From Anaerolineae bacterium (GTDB lineage: Bacteria > Chloroflexota > Anaerolineae > UBA4142 > SHND01), in contig JADZCJ010000048.1 of the NCBI GenBank assembly GCA_020851635.1, forward strand, positions 16,964-80,963: a stretch of 64,000 bases of DNA. The letters are read 5' to 3'. The notes under the pieces were generated by a model, which saw only the letters and a list, made by a program, of their open reading frames with translations, did not search any database and was not told the origin of the DNA. Below are positions 53,902-62,768 of the stretch, piece by piece (within the stretch, counting starts at the first letter, position 1; each line of letters begins with the position of its first letter). A program made the translations under genes and the position numbers.

Positions 53902-54763
53902 TTTCTGTATTCGTTGCCGTCTGCGACTTGAAAACATACCCCTTGACGTTCTGTGCTGCGCGGCGCGACGCCTTGGGTCCATAATCCCATCCTGGGATTT
54001 TCTTTCCGATGAACACACAATCAATCGCAAAAACGGAAAAGGGTGGGAAACGCGTCCACAGGGCGGGCAATGTCCTCCAATTCTTGACAATGGGGCGTGA
54101 CCACAGAAATACCTCACTCGTTTCAAAGCCCGCCCGTTCGCAGAAATACTGGAGCGTCGTTGGCGAAAAAGCGTTGATGTGATCGTCAGTATCTTCTTTC
54201 CCGAACGTATTTCGCAACTGCCGGATCGGCAACTTGCCAAGCCAGGTGCGTGGCGGCGTAGGAATTGCCGGAACTTCTATGATCAGCAAACCCGAGTCTT
54301 TCAACAATCCATAAAGTTTTCGCAAAAAAATGTGGGGCGAATCAGTATGTTCCATGACCGCCGTGCTCCAAACTACGTCTGTCTTGGGTAAATCGTCCAG
54401 CGCATCGTCAATTACATTTCGTTCGTACACATCGAGTCCGATACTCTGCGCGAACCTAGCCGGATACTTTTCGATTTCCAACCCATACGATCCGGCTGTG
54501 CACCGAATCAGGTGCATCCCATAAGAGCACCCAACATCACAAACGGTCTTGTTGTCGAGCGCATATTTCTCAGCAAGCGCCCGATACAGTTGATCGCGCG
54601 GTCTCGACATGGTAAAGAACTTTTTGTAAATGCGTAGATTCTCTTCTGGCGCATAGCAGCCATTTTTGACAATGTAATCCATCAAATCTTGCTGCGTTCC
54701 TCCCCAGGGGATCGCGAGCTCCTCGCGCGACAACTTTTTTTCGCCCTCCAATGATCGCATCAT
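53888..54763 (-). CDS. SAM-dependent methyltransferase
   Basis: 291 residues. Motif I is VCDVGCSYGMHL, then GLEIEKYPARFAQSIGLDVYE, and the acidic loop VVWSTAVMEHTDSPHIFLRKLYGLLKDSGLLIIEVP, all of the Methyltransf_11/23 class I type. It probably methylates a sugar or lipid-linked intermediate of the surface glycan. Codon use is less GC-rich than the polymerase gene beside it. Confidence 0.88.
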   Translation of the reverse strand: MMRSLEGEKKLSREELAIPWGGTQQDLMDYIVKNGCYAPEENLRIYKKFFTMSRPRDQLYRALAEKYALDNKTVCDVGCSYGMHLIRCTAGSYGLEIEKYPARFAQSIGLDVYERNVIDDALDDLPKTDVVWSTAVMEHTDSPHIFLRKLYGLLKDSGLLIIEVPAIPTPPRTWLGKLPIRQLRNTFGKEDTDDHINAFSPTTLQYFCERAGFETSEVFLWSRPIVKNWRTLPALWTRFPPFSVFAIDCVFIGKKIPGWDYGPKASRRAAQNVKGYVFKSQTATNTENADD

Positions 54764-54776
54764 GATCCTTCCGGCA

Positions 54777-55922
54777 TTACCACGCTCGCGCCCCTAACTC
54801 TATAGGAGCACTCAGGATTTGCTCAAACTGCTCCATCGCTCTACTGACTGTAAATCGCTCAGCGGATTCGCGCGCACGCTCTCCTATCTGCTGACGTTCG
54901 TCAGGAAGGTCCAGTAGGTCATTGATCCTTGCACTCATCTTCTCCACATCCCCCACCGGCACCAATATCCCGTCCCGCCCCGACTCTTCAATAATCTCCG
55001 CCGGTCCATACGGACAATCCGTCGAAACCACCGGCGCACCGCACGCCATCGCCTGGATCAACACACCCGGCAGACCCTCATGCCGTGACGACAAAACAAA
55101 CACACTGCACCGCGCCATATACTTGAACGGGTTCCGGTCAAAACCCGGCAGCCATACATCCCCCTCAATCTCCAGCTCGCGTGCCAGCCCTTCCAATTCC
55201 CCCCTCAGCGGTCCCTCCCCCAAAATCACCAATCGGCAAGTGCGGCTTTTCCGCACTTGCCGGAACGCTCGCATCAGCGTCGCAAAATCTTTTTGCGGCG
55301 TCAGTCGCCCCACGCCCAAAACAATCGGCACATCCTCCCCAAACCACGGATGTGCCACCGGCTCCTTTGCCTGCCCCATCAAGTCCTGGTCCACAATTGG
55401 ATTATAGATCACCGTGATCCGTTCCGGCGGAATCCCCAGCGTCCTCACCATATCCGCCTTGACACCCTCCGACACCGCAATCAGCGTATCTGCTATCGGA
55501 TACGTCCGCTGCTTGAGCCGGATCATCAAACGCCGCTTCCACGTCAATCCCGAATGCGCCACCGTGTTCCGTTCCGATAGCACCAATCTGCCCCGTCTGC
55601 CCGTCATCCGCCACGCCACCGCCGCCGCAACATCACTTCCTCCCAGCGACAGCACCACATCCGGTCGTTCACGCCTCAAAAGCCGCGCCAGCGGAATCCA
55701 CCCCAGCCACAGGTTCCGCCCCCTCAAATCATGCACCTTTACGTCGGGCGGCACCTGCACCAAAAACACACCTTCCTTTCGCACCAGCGCCAGCGTCGAT
55801 TCAAACCTCGCGCGGTCCAGATGCCGCAGCAGCGTCACCGTAACCTGTTCCGCCCCCCCCGCCCCCAGAGCCGGACGCACCACCAGCACTTTTCTACGCG
55901 CCAATTTTCTCTGCGATTCCAT
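54777..55922 (-). CDS. Glycosyltransferase family 4
   Basis: 381 residues. The N-terminal half begins VLVVRPALGAGGAEQVTVTLLRHL. The donor domain shows VLGVGRLTPQKDFATLMRAF, VWLPGFDRNPF, then LSSRHEGLPGVLIQAMACGAPVVSTDCPYGPAEI. All are GT4 features. The start overlaps the tail of the truncated glycosyltransferase upstream by 29 bp, so this gene probably once followed an intact copy of that gene. Confidence 0.92.
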   Translation of the reverse strand: MESQRKLARRKVLVVRPALGAGGAEQVTVTLLRHLDRARFESTLALVRKEGVFLVQVPPDVKVHDLRGRNLWLGWIPLARLLRRERPDVVLSLGGSDVAAAVAWRMTGRRGRLVLSERNTVAHSGLTWKRRLMIRLKQRTYPIADTLIAVSEGVKADMVRTLGIPPERITVIYNPIVDQDLMGQAKEPVAHPWFGEDVPIVLGVGRLTPQKDFATLMRAFRQVRKSRTCRLVILGEGPLRGELEGLARELEIEGDVWLPGFDRNPFKYMARCSVFVLSSRHEGLPGVLIQAMACGAPVVSTDCPYGPAEIIEESGRDGILVPVGDVEKMSARINDLLDLPDERQQIGERARESAERFTVSRAMEQFEQILSAPIELGARAW

Positions 55923-56175
55923 CCAGCACTTTATGCGCTCTTGCGTCCCAAGTGTATTGCTCGATCAAATCCCTCTGCGCCGTTTCCCCCAACCGTTTCC
56001 CCAGCGCCGGATCGTCCAAAATTCTTCGCACCGCCGCCTCCCAGGCGTCAATGTCCGCAGGCGGCACCAGCAGCGCATTCCGTCCCTCTTGCAGCACCTC
56101 TTGCAGCACCGCATGGTCCGATGAAACAATCGGCTTGCCCGTTGCCATATATTCAAACATTTTGATGCGGCTTGA
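55894..56175 (-). pseudogene. C-terminal remnant of a family 4 glycosyltransferase
   Basis: The frame from 56172 reads SRIKMFEYMATGKPIVSSDHAV, then PPADIDAWEAAVRRIL and ends in VLDGIAEKIGA. This is the terminal donor-binding quarter of a GT4 enzyme, including the E-Y-M-A-T-G-K-P box. Immediately before it is an in-frame TGA (56178-56176) and no N-terminal part follows upstream. The 120-bp stretch to 56303 shows no gene. Truncation lies exactly where the base composition changes. Confidence 0.85.
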
Positions 56176-56302
56176 TCACCCTCCGCCAAAAAAAAACACG
56201 CCGGTGCGTTCGCAGGCACACCGTGCGCCCAAGACCATCGCCAGACCTAGCCACGTTACTCTCCATGCGCCGATCAGCTTTTTATCGCTCCGTGCTAATC
56301 CA

Positions 56303-57106
56303 CTAGTACTTGACTACCGTCCGCATTTCCCCCAAATGAATCACATAATGCTCGTCCGGGTACCCAAGTATTCCCGTTGTCCACACCCCGCTCCGCTCCA
56401 ACTTGAGCGTATATTCCAGTTCGGCATAGTCCAGCGGAATCGGCTGGTGATCAATATACAACTGCATCCTCCCTAGGTGCGGCACAAACCCAAATTTCCC
56501 TTTGTATTCCACAAATCCTTTGCCCGTATCGTGCACAACCCGCGGCTTTTTCCTCGGAGGCAGCGCCCGTGCCAGCCATAATTGCCGCAAATGTGGGTTC
56601 TCTCGTAAAATCCCAATCATCTTTTCAATCGGAATGGGCCGGATAAACAACCAATCATCTTCGCAGTGAAACACAAACTCAGTTTTCACCTCAACATAAA
56701 TGCGGTTCAGCGAATACCCCAGCCCCATATTTTTCGGATTGAAAATTTTTAGATCAAAGCCCGGTAATTCTTCAATAAAGCGCCGCGTTTCCAACGAGTC
56801 TGGCATATCGTCAATAATGTACCAGCGCAACTTACTGGCGTCATATTCCAGATACCTGTTTAGCGATTCCAGCGTTTGCTCCAAATATTCCTTGCGCCCT
56901 CCACTCGTAATCAGCACCGTCACATGATCGGGTTCCAAAATCCGCCCTTTCAAGTGCTTTGCGTTTGCCTGACCGATTCTCCGATATTCAATGTAGCTTG
57001 ATAGTAGCCCTAATCGTTTCTCTCGGAACCGCTGGGGCAACACTCCCAAGTACCAGATCAAACTCCCACGCCTAGCCACTCTCTGCTTGAGATTTTCAAT
57101 CCCCAC
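56303..57106 (-). CDS. Glycosyltransferase-like GT-A protein
   Basis: 267 residues from a GTG at 57106 with AAAGGG upstream. VTVLITSGGRKEYLEQTLESL, then FHCEDDWLFI (the D-D catalytic region), fits a GT2-like fold. LRWYIIDDMPDS and NPKNMGLGYSLNRIY are also typical of this fold. It may add a sugar at the cytoplasmic face. Base composition is clearly lower in GC than the genes at either end of the locus. Confidence 0.78.
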   Translation of the reverse strand: MGIENLKQRVARRGSLIWYLGVLPQRFREKRLGLLSSYIEYRRIGQANAKHLKGRILEPDHVTVLITSGGRKEYLEQTLESLNRYLEYDASKLRWYIIDDMPDSLETRRFIEELPGFDLKIFNPKNMGLGYSLNRIYVEVKTEFVFHCEDDWLFIRPIPIEKMIGILRENPHLRQLWLARALPPRKKPRVVHDTGKGFVEYKGKFGFVPHLGRMQLYIDHQPIPLDYAELEYTLKLERSGVWTTGILGYPDEHYVIHLGEMRTVVKY

Positions 57107-57125
57107 TTCTCGTTTCCCTTTTGGA

Positions 57126-58022
57126 CTACTTTCGTCGCAGCACTTCAAACTTGGCCAACGTTTTCCAGGTCCCAAGATTGAGCTTGTCCGACTCAAGCGC
57201 ATCACGCATATGATGTCGGGCTCGCGCTCGGTTTCCGAGCCGATAATGAATCACGGCTGCTTTACGCGAAAAGTGTTTTGCAAGTTTGGGGTGGGCTGCC
57301 AAAAAGTCAGCATTGCGACTGATTATTGCTTCAATGGCAATTGCTCGTTCGATTCTCACACCAGTGAGACGCTGGACGCGATGTTCGTGGGTCGTGACCA
57401 AAACCTCGGGACCTATCAAAAAAGAAAACTCTTGCACTAGTCGAAACAAGAATTCAGCGTCTGCCATGGCTCGTAGGTTCTCATCAAACATGCCGATCTT
57501 CTCCAAAACGGATCTGCAAAGAGTTAACCCATAGCCCGACCCGATGGTTATCGCAACACTGGGGTCCCGGAGATTGGGGTCCCAGCGCTTTTCTCTTATG
57601 AGCCGTTCTCCAGCTGGTGTATCTTGCACCATTCGCACCCCGCACCATCCGAAACCGACCTCTTCGGTGGCATTTGCAAATGCCTCCACCATCTTCCCAA
57701 GGAACTTGGGCAAGAATTCATCGTCGTCGTCTAAGAATGTAACGAGTTTGCCCCGAGCGTCTTGAATTCCGGTGTTAAAGGTGGCGGCCTGTCCTCCGTT
57801 CGTGTGGCGGCGAACATAGACAACCCGGGTGTCGTTAAGCGACTTTGCGTATTCGGCTGTCTCATCTGTGCTCGCATCGTCAACAATGATTATTTCAAAA
57901 TCTGAGAATTCCTGTGACAGCACGCTATTAACTGCTCTCGGTAATAGAGACACCCGATTAAAGGTTGGCACTATGACACTGAATTTGGGAGGGGGCTCAT
58001 TCTGCCTAATAAATTCAGTCAT
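57126..58022 (-). CDS. Glycosyltransferase family 2
   Basis: 298 residues. FSVIVPTFNRVSLLPRAVNSVL, IIIVDDASTDET, then VTFLDDDDEFLPKFL (the D-x-D metal site) are standard GT2 motifs. It ends in a helical tail with basic residues. The ATG overlaps the next upstream stop by 4 bp, giving a coupled pair with the GT4 gene. Confidence 0.92.
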   Translation of the reverse strand: MTEFIRQNEPPPKFSVIVPTFNRVSLLPRAVNSVLSQEFSDFEIIIVDDASTDETAEYAKSLNDTRVVYVRRHTNGGQAATFNTGIQDARGKLVTFLDDDDEFLPKFLGKMVEAFANATEEVGFGWCGVRMVQDTPAGERLIREKRWDPNLRDPSVAITIGSGYGLTLCRSVLEKIGMFDENLRAMADAEFLFRLVQEFSFLIGPEVLVTTHEHRVQRLTGVRIERAIAIEAIISRNADFLAAHPKLAKHFSRKAAVIHYRLGNRARARHHMRDALESDKLNLGTWKTLAKFEVLRRK

Positions 58023-59152
58023 TTGAATGCCTCTTTGGGCGCGCGCAAGAATTTTTTCAAGCTCTTTCTTGCTGCTTTCTTGAGAGGAGAAATACGGGCA
58101 CCTAAGCGGTACTTGAATTTTTCACTCTTACTGCGATGTTGATAATGGCGAATAGATCCAGAGTAGATGTTCACATATTCAAAAGAACGTATCACGTCAG
58201 CCCATTCCAACTTCGCAATCATAGTCTCACGGGCAGCGCGTCCAATTTTCCGCCGTAATGCAACATCGTGCGCCGTGCAATTCACGGCGTTAATAAAATC
58301 CTCTGTCAAATGTTCTTCTCGAATCAAAAATCCATTTGTCCTGTGCTCAAAAATTTCCGGAACACGACCCACTTCCGTGGCAAGAACGACACATTCACAG
58401 CTCATCGCTTCCAGCACCGGATAAGGGACACCTTCCTGGCGACTCGTGCAGGCGTAATAATCCAGCGAAGAGTAGAACGTGGGAATCTCTGTGGGCGGTT
58501 TATCAAAATCAAAATGGACATTCGTTGTCAAGTTTTCGGGAACAATATGCTCTGACCAATCTCTTCCCATAAAACGGAGAATAAAGGGTTGGTGCGATGT
58601 TGTTTTCAACTGGGTTAGGCAAGTCCATAACCGATCCAGACCCTTTCGGTTATCGGTCCGTCCACTGCCGGCAAAGCCAAATACAAGAACATCTTCGGTC
58701 AGATGATTCTCCGAAATAAATGCTTGCCTCGCGTTTTCTATTCGCGAAAAGAACTGTGTATCCAGTCCATAACTTATTTTTTCTAAAGGTAAAGATGCAG
58801 GAATATGACTCTTTGCCAATTTCTTCCATTGTTCGGACCCGACACACAGTGTGTCGATGCGGGAGACATTTTTGTCAAAGATTTTCCAATCTGTCATATG
58901 CCATAGAGTGACGACACAAGGTAGTGTTACCTCTTCAGCATAGGAATAAAAATCCCAGGGTGATAAAAAATGGACAAGATCATATTGGGATTGAGCAATT
59001 CGAAAGCGTTGACCAAAATCAGGAGATTGAGTAGCCAACACTAAAAATTGGAACGTAGGTGACAAAAGCGTTGCCAGCTGTGCCGCAATCGTCCCTAATA
59101 TCCAATCGTCCGCATCACAAACCAACAATATTCTCAAACGTTCAGCAGGCAT
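58019..59152 (-). CDS. Glycosyltransferase family 4
   Basis: 377 residues. Domain 1 begins RLRILLVCDADDWILGTIAAQL and contains DLVHFLSPWDFYSYAEEV. Domain 2 has FGFAGSGRTDNRKGLDRL and YACTSRQEGVPYPVLEAMSCECVVLATEVGRVPEI, the GT4 donor site with E-x7-E. It is one of the less GC-rich genes of the cassette. Confidence 0.9.
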   Translation of the reverse strand: MPAERLRILLVCDADDWILGTIAAQLATLLSPTFQFLVLATQSPDFGQRFRIAQSQYDLVHFLSPWDFYSYAEEVTLPCVVTLWHMTDWKIFDKNVSRIDTLCVGSEQWKKLAKSHIPASLPLEKISYGLDTQFFSRIENARQAFISENHLTEDVLVFGFAGSGRTDNRKGLDRLWTCLTQLKTTSHQPFILRFMGRDWSEHIVPENLTTNVHFDFDKPPTEIPTFYSSLDYYACTSRQEGVPYPVLEAMSCECVVLATEVGRVPEIFEHRTNGFLIREEHLTEDFINAVNCTAHDVALRRKIGRAARETMIAKLEWADVIRSFEYVNIYSGSIRHYQHRSKSEKFKYRLGARISPLKKAARKSLKKFLRAPKEAFK

Positions 59153-59245
59153 GATAACTTATGCGGATGTAATTTTCGCGACCACGAGAATTGAACTTGA
59201 ATAGGTTTCCGAAAATACGTTTCAATTTATGGTTTCGCGTCAGAC

Positions 59246-60151
59246 TCATGACATTGTAGATGGTTTTTGTGCAAACAGATTGAAGACGGTCATGAAACGG
59301 TTCCGATAAGAAGAGTGCCTAAAGCTCGAAATGATTAGATCTTGGTCGTATATTATGGGAAAGGGAAAAGCCGCCCCTAATTTCTTAAATGTCGAAACAA
59401 AAATATCCTCCAATTCATTGACAGGATAAGCCCCAAAAGGATTACCGTCTAGTAATTTCTTTCCCCACGCATCAGTTTTTACTCGACCCGGAATGTAAGC
59501 ATCTGTGGTTAAGTAAATCCAGCCACCTGGCTTTAGTACGCGATACATCTCCGTAAGAGTTTTTCGTGTTTCTTCAACAAACACGTCCTTTGGAAAAAAA
59601 CTCTTGTGATCCGGTGAATGACTTAGGTGTTCAATAACCGAAACAGAAATTACGAAATCAAAAGAATTGTCTTCAAACGGCATATTTCGCATGTCACCCG
59701 ATCTCAAAATGACATTATCATTCAAGAGCCGACGCGACATCTCTTCAAACTCAATGGTAAACGGCTTGGGCAAATCCAACACCGTAACCTGAGCCCCCTT
59801 TCGTTTTGCCAGAAATAGCGGCAGCATACTTGGGCCGGAGCCGACGTCCAATACCTGTTTGTCCTGAAAGGGCGGGCAGCTCTGCAACATCATACCGTAC
59901 TCCCATTTTCTCACGCCCCCATTTCCTTCCAGCATGCGCTTCAGGTGCGGATCAAATTCACTTAACTCATCAGTAATCGACTTCAAGTTCCTGAATGCCC
60001 AATTGTCTAGAAACGAACTCGCAACTTTTGTGCTGGTATTCCACCCATGTTCTTGTACGAATTCATTGACAATGTTTGGAACAGTATATTTCAGCAAGAG
60101 ATTATTGATCTTCTTTGGAACCCTCTTTATTTGCAGGGATTTGCTAGTCAT
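59246..60151 (-). CDS. SAM-dependent methyltransferase
   Basis: 301 residues from the ATG at 60151 with GGAG eight bases upstream, overlapping the wzt stop by 8 bp. Motif I VLDVGSGPSMLPLFL, then VTVLDLP and MPFEDNSFDFVISVSVIEHLSHS, GGWIYLTTD form a class I methyltransferase. Sugar or lipid modification of the exported glycan is inferred from its position after wzt. Confidence 0.88.
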   Translation of the reverse strand: MTSKSLQIKRVPKKINNLLLKYTVPNIVNEFVQEHGWNTSTKVASSFLDNWAFRNLKSITDELSEFDPHLKRMLEGNGGVRKWEYGMMLQSCPPFQDKQVLDVGSGPSMLPLFLAKRKGAQVTVLDLPKPFTIEFEEMSRRLLNDNVILRSGDMRNMPFEDNSFDFVISVSVIEHLSHSPDHKSFFPKDVFVEETRKTLTEMYRVLKPGGWIYLTTDAYIPGRVKTDAWGKKLLDGNPFGAYPVNELEDIFVSTFKKLGAAFPFPIIYDQDLIISSFRHSSYRNRFMTVFNLFAQKPSTMS

Positions 60152-61433
60152 CAGTGTATCTCCATCTCGCTTCTTGAAAATATATCCCGTGCCCGGGTCG
60201 AGGCGCGAACCCAGTACCAAAAACATCGGACGATTCTACCGTAAACTGCCCGGCCCGATCTATCCGATCCAAATCTCCTGTACCGTTACCAATTATCAGT
60301 GTAATATAGTATGTCCCCGACAACAGACGTATTTTGGGAATCTCGCAGTCGAAGGTTCCCTTGCAAACCGGCGCTGAAATTAAACTGGGTGCTTGTAAGG
60401 TTGGAGAGAAAGCGAGTAAACGTTGACCCATCGCATCCTCGATTGCAATGCCAAAACGGATATTGGGTATTGGCAGGTCACGCTCAAAGGAAACACTTAT
60501 GCGCAAATTACCCCCCATCCGGATGTTATTTCCCTCACCTTCGTCACCCAAGATCCGAAGCTTGCGAAAAATCATCTCGCTACCGGGCCTTCGATGTCTG
60601 TGAACTTGCAGGTCAGTCATCACGTTGTTATCGCTGTCTTGAATTTGGAAATAACTCTGAATAACTTCTTGTATTCTTCCTTGAAAAGCAATTTTCCCTT
60701 TTTCCAAGAGAATTGCTGAATCGCAAAGATTTTGGATGGCCGCCATGTTATGGCTAACAAACAACACCGTCCTCCCCCCCTTCGCCACATCTCCCATTTT
60801 TCCCAGACATTTTTTCTGGAACGCCGCATCTCCAACCGCCAGCACCTCGTCCACCACCAGAATCTCCGGCTCAAGGTGCGCCGCCACCGCAAACGCCAGC
60901 CGCACATACATCCCACTCGAATAATGCTTCACCGGCGTATCAATAAACTGTTCCACCTCCGCAAAATTCACAATCTCATCAAACTTGCGGTTGATCTCTG
61001 CCCGCTTCATCCCCAAAATCGCCCCGTTCAAATAAATATTGTCCCGCCCGGTCAATTCCGGGTGAAACCCCGTCCCCACTTCCAACAGCGACCCCACGCG
61101 CCCGTGGAGTTCCACCATTCCTTCGCTCGGCTCCGTAATCTGGGAAAGCACCTTCAACAGCGTGCTCTTGCCCGCCCCGTTCCGTCCGATCACCCCCACC
61201 GCTTCCCCTTGCTTCACCTCAAAACTCACATCCCTCAACGCCCAGAACGTCTCTGTCAATTCCGCCGCCCCATAAGCGTTCCCTCGCGCCATGCTCGCCG
61301 CCCGCCGGAATGGCGCCGTCACCGCGCTGCTCATCGAGTCCCTCAGCGACTTGTATCGGAACATGCCCCGGCTCTTGCCGATCCGAAACTCTTTCGACAA
61401 ATTCGTAACCCGAATTGCTACATCATTCGCCAT
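60144..61433 (-). CDS. wzt: Polysaccharide ABC exporter ATP-binding protein with Wzt-type C-terminal domain
   Basis: 429 residues. ATPase domain to about residue 240: Walker A GRNGAGKSTLLKVL at about 83, signature HYSSGMYVRLAFAVA, Walker B ILVVDEVLAVGD, H-loop FVSHNMAAI. The C-terminal 160 residues form a Wzt_C-like beta-sandwich (RISVSFERDLPIPNIRFGIAIED) that in characterised relatives binds the finished glycan. The DNA of the C-terminal part is much less GC-rich than that of the ATPase part, with the change near 60730-60780. It powers export together with the permease downstream. Confidence 0.94.
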   Translation of the reverse strand: MANDVAIRVTNLSKEFRIGKSRGMFRYKSLRDSMSSAVTAPFRRAASMARGNAYGAAELTETFWALRDVSFEVKQGEAVGVIGRNGAGKSTLLKVLSQITEPSEGMVELHGRVGSLLEVGTGFHPELTGRDNIYLNGAILGMKRAEINRKFDEIVNFAEVEQFIDTPVKHYSSGMYVRLAFAVAAHLEPEILVVDEVLAVGDAAFQKKCLGKMGDVAKGGRTVLFVSHNMAAIQNLCDSAILLEKGKIAFQGRIQEVIQSYFQIQDSDNNVMTDLQVHRHRRPGSEMIFRKLRILGDEGEGNNIRMGGNLRISVSFERDLPIPNIRFGIAIEDAMGQRLLAFSPTLQAPSLISAPVCKGTFDCEIPKIRLLSGTYYITLIIGNGTGDLDRIDRAGQFTVESSDVFGTGFAPRPGHGIYFQEARWRYTDD

Positions 61434-61465
61434 ATATGAAAACTCTCGCGCCCCTCGTCTGTGCT

Positions 61466-61493
61466 CTGACTACTGGCTACTGACTACTGATTA
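61466..61493. repeat. Heptamer array of CTGACTA type between wzm and wzt
   Basis: Four in-register units (CTGACTA, CTGGCTA, CTGACTA, CTGATTA). On the minus strand they give TAG/TAA words just after the wzm stop (TAG at 61499-61497). Confidence 0.88.
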
Positions 61494-61496
61494 CTT

Positions 61497-62348
61497 CTAC
61501 ACCACATCCGCAAACGTCTTTTCCATCCGCCGAAAATAATACGCCCCACTCACCAACAAAAAAACCGCAACCACCCCCGAAACAAAAACCATCGGTCCTG
61601 GTCCCGGCTCTGTATTCAACAAAGCCCAACGGAACCCTTCTACCACCCCCGCCATCGGATTCAACCCATACAACGTCCGCCACGGCTCAGGTAACAAACT
61701 GCTCGGATACGTGATCGGCGTCGCAAAAAACCACGCCTGCACCAAAAACGGCACCACATACCGCACATCTCGAAACTGCACATTCATCGCCGCAAACCAC
61801 AACCCCACCCCCAAACTCGTCACCAATGCCAACAGCAAAAAGAACGGCAGCCACACCACATTCACCGTCGGATAAATCGCAAAATAAACCATCATCCCCA
61901 GCAGCACCACAAACGCCAACACAAAATCCAACCCCCCCGACAACACCGCCGAAATCGGCACCACCAACCGCGGAAAATACACCTTCTTGATCAAATTCGC
62001 GCTCCCCACAATACTGCTCGCGCTCGTCGTCAACCCATTCGCAAAAAACGTCCACGGCACCAACGCCGCATAACTAAAAATCGGATACGGCACCCCATCC
62101 GAAGGCACCCCCACCAACCGCCCAAAAAACAAACTAAACACCACCATCGTAAACAACGGCTGCAAAATCGCCCACGCCGCCCCCAGCACCGTCTGCTGGT
62201 ACCGCACCTTGATATCCCGCCACGTCAAAAAAAACAACAGCTCGCGATACTCCCACAAATCGCGCAGCTTCAACGAAATCCAACCCTTGGAAGGACGCAG
62301 CACCTTCACCGGCAGTTTCACCTGCCCCTGCCCCGCCCCCTCTTCCAT
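61497..62348 (-). CDS. wzm: Polysaccharide ABC exporter permease
   Basis: 283 residues from the ATG at 62348, chosen because relatives have about 27 residues before LRDLWEYRELLFFLTWRDIKVRYQQTVLG, and a GAGGGG lies upstream. Alternatives at 62381 and a TTG at 62453 would add residues encoded by a heptamer array. Six membrane spans are visible, with the ABC-2/TagG pattern. It forms the membrane pore with Wzt. Confidence 0.92.
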   Translation of the reverse strand: MEEGAGQGQVKLPVKVLRPSKGWISLKLRDLWEYRELLFFLTWRDIKVRYQQTVLGAAWAILQPLFTMVVFSLFFGRLVGVPSDGVPYPIFSYAALVPWTFFANGLTTSASSIVGSANLIKKVYFPRLVVPISAVLSGGLDFVLAFVVLLGMMVYFAIYPTVNVVWLPFFLLLALVTSLGVGLWFAAMNVQFRDVRYVVPFLVQAWFFATPITYPSSLLPEPWRTLYGLNPMAGVVEGFRWALLNTEPGPGPMVFVSGVVAVFLLVSGAYYFRRMEKTFADVV

Positions 62349-62768
62349 TGTCCCCAGCCCCTCACTCACCACAGCCATCCGTTGCCCAACCCCCTCCCCC
62401 AAATCTCCGCCCTGCCCACCTGCCATCCGCCATCCACCATCCGCAACCTGCAAAACATTTTTAAGGTCACACCCCTTGACATCTTAGAACACCCGTTCTA
62501 TACTACCCCCGTAATCGCGACTTGAATCGCCCGCCATCCGCCATCTGCTATCTGCTATCTGTCGTCTGCCATTCGCTCATCCGCTTTCCCTATCCGCTGG
62601 CAACGGACCCGAGCTCCCGCGCCCCCGCGCAAATTTCCAAAAAGCCAACTTGAAAAGAATCATGATTAATCAAGATTTCAAGTTATAGACTATAAATCGA
62701 AAATTCCACCCAAACAATCAAGTTTTTCAAGTTGCCATCCGCGAGTAATCTCGCAAACTGACTACTGT
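62349..62768. repeat. Repeat-rich gap with two heptamer arrays, no gene
   Basis: Arrays of CTGCCAT/CCGCCAT units lie at 62420-62447 and 62531-62572, and CTGACTA-type words at 62758-62775. Between them is AT-rich sequence (62650-62740) with a direct repeat CAAGTT/CAAGTTTTT. The gap holds no coding sequence and may carry the promoter of the wzm-wzt operon. Confidence 0.7.

Noticed and set aside
53902..54240. 113-residue N-terminal extension of the GT-B-like protein at 52720
   Set aside because: It is arginine- and cysteine-rich and lies in the wrong frame over the well-supported methyltransferase gene. The family-like N-terminus starts at 53901.
55965..56219. 84-codon minus-strand frame overlapping the glycosyltransferase remnant
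   Set aside because: It is a +1 shadow of the remnant with no recognisable motif (W/R-rich). The in-family reading is the frame ending at 55894.
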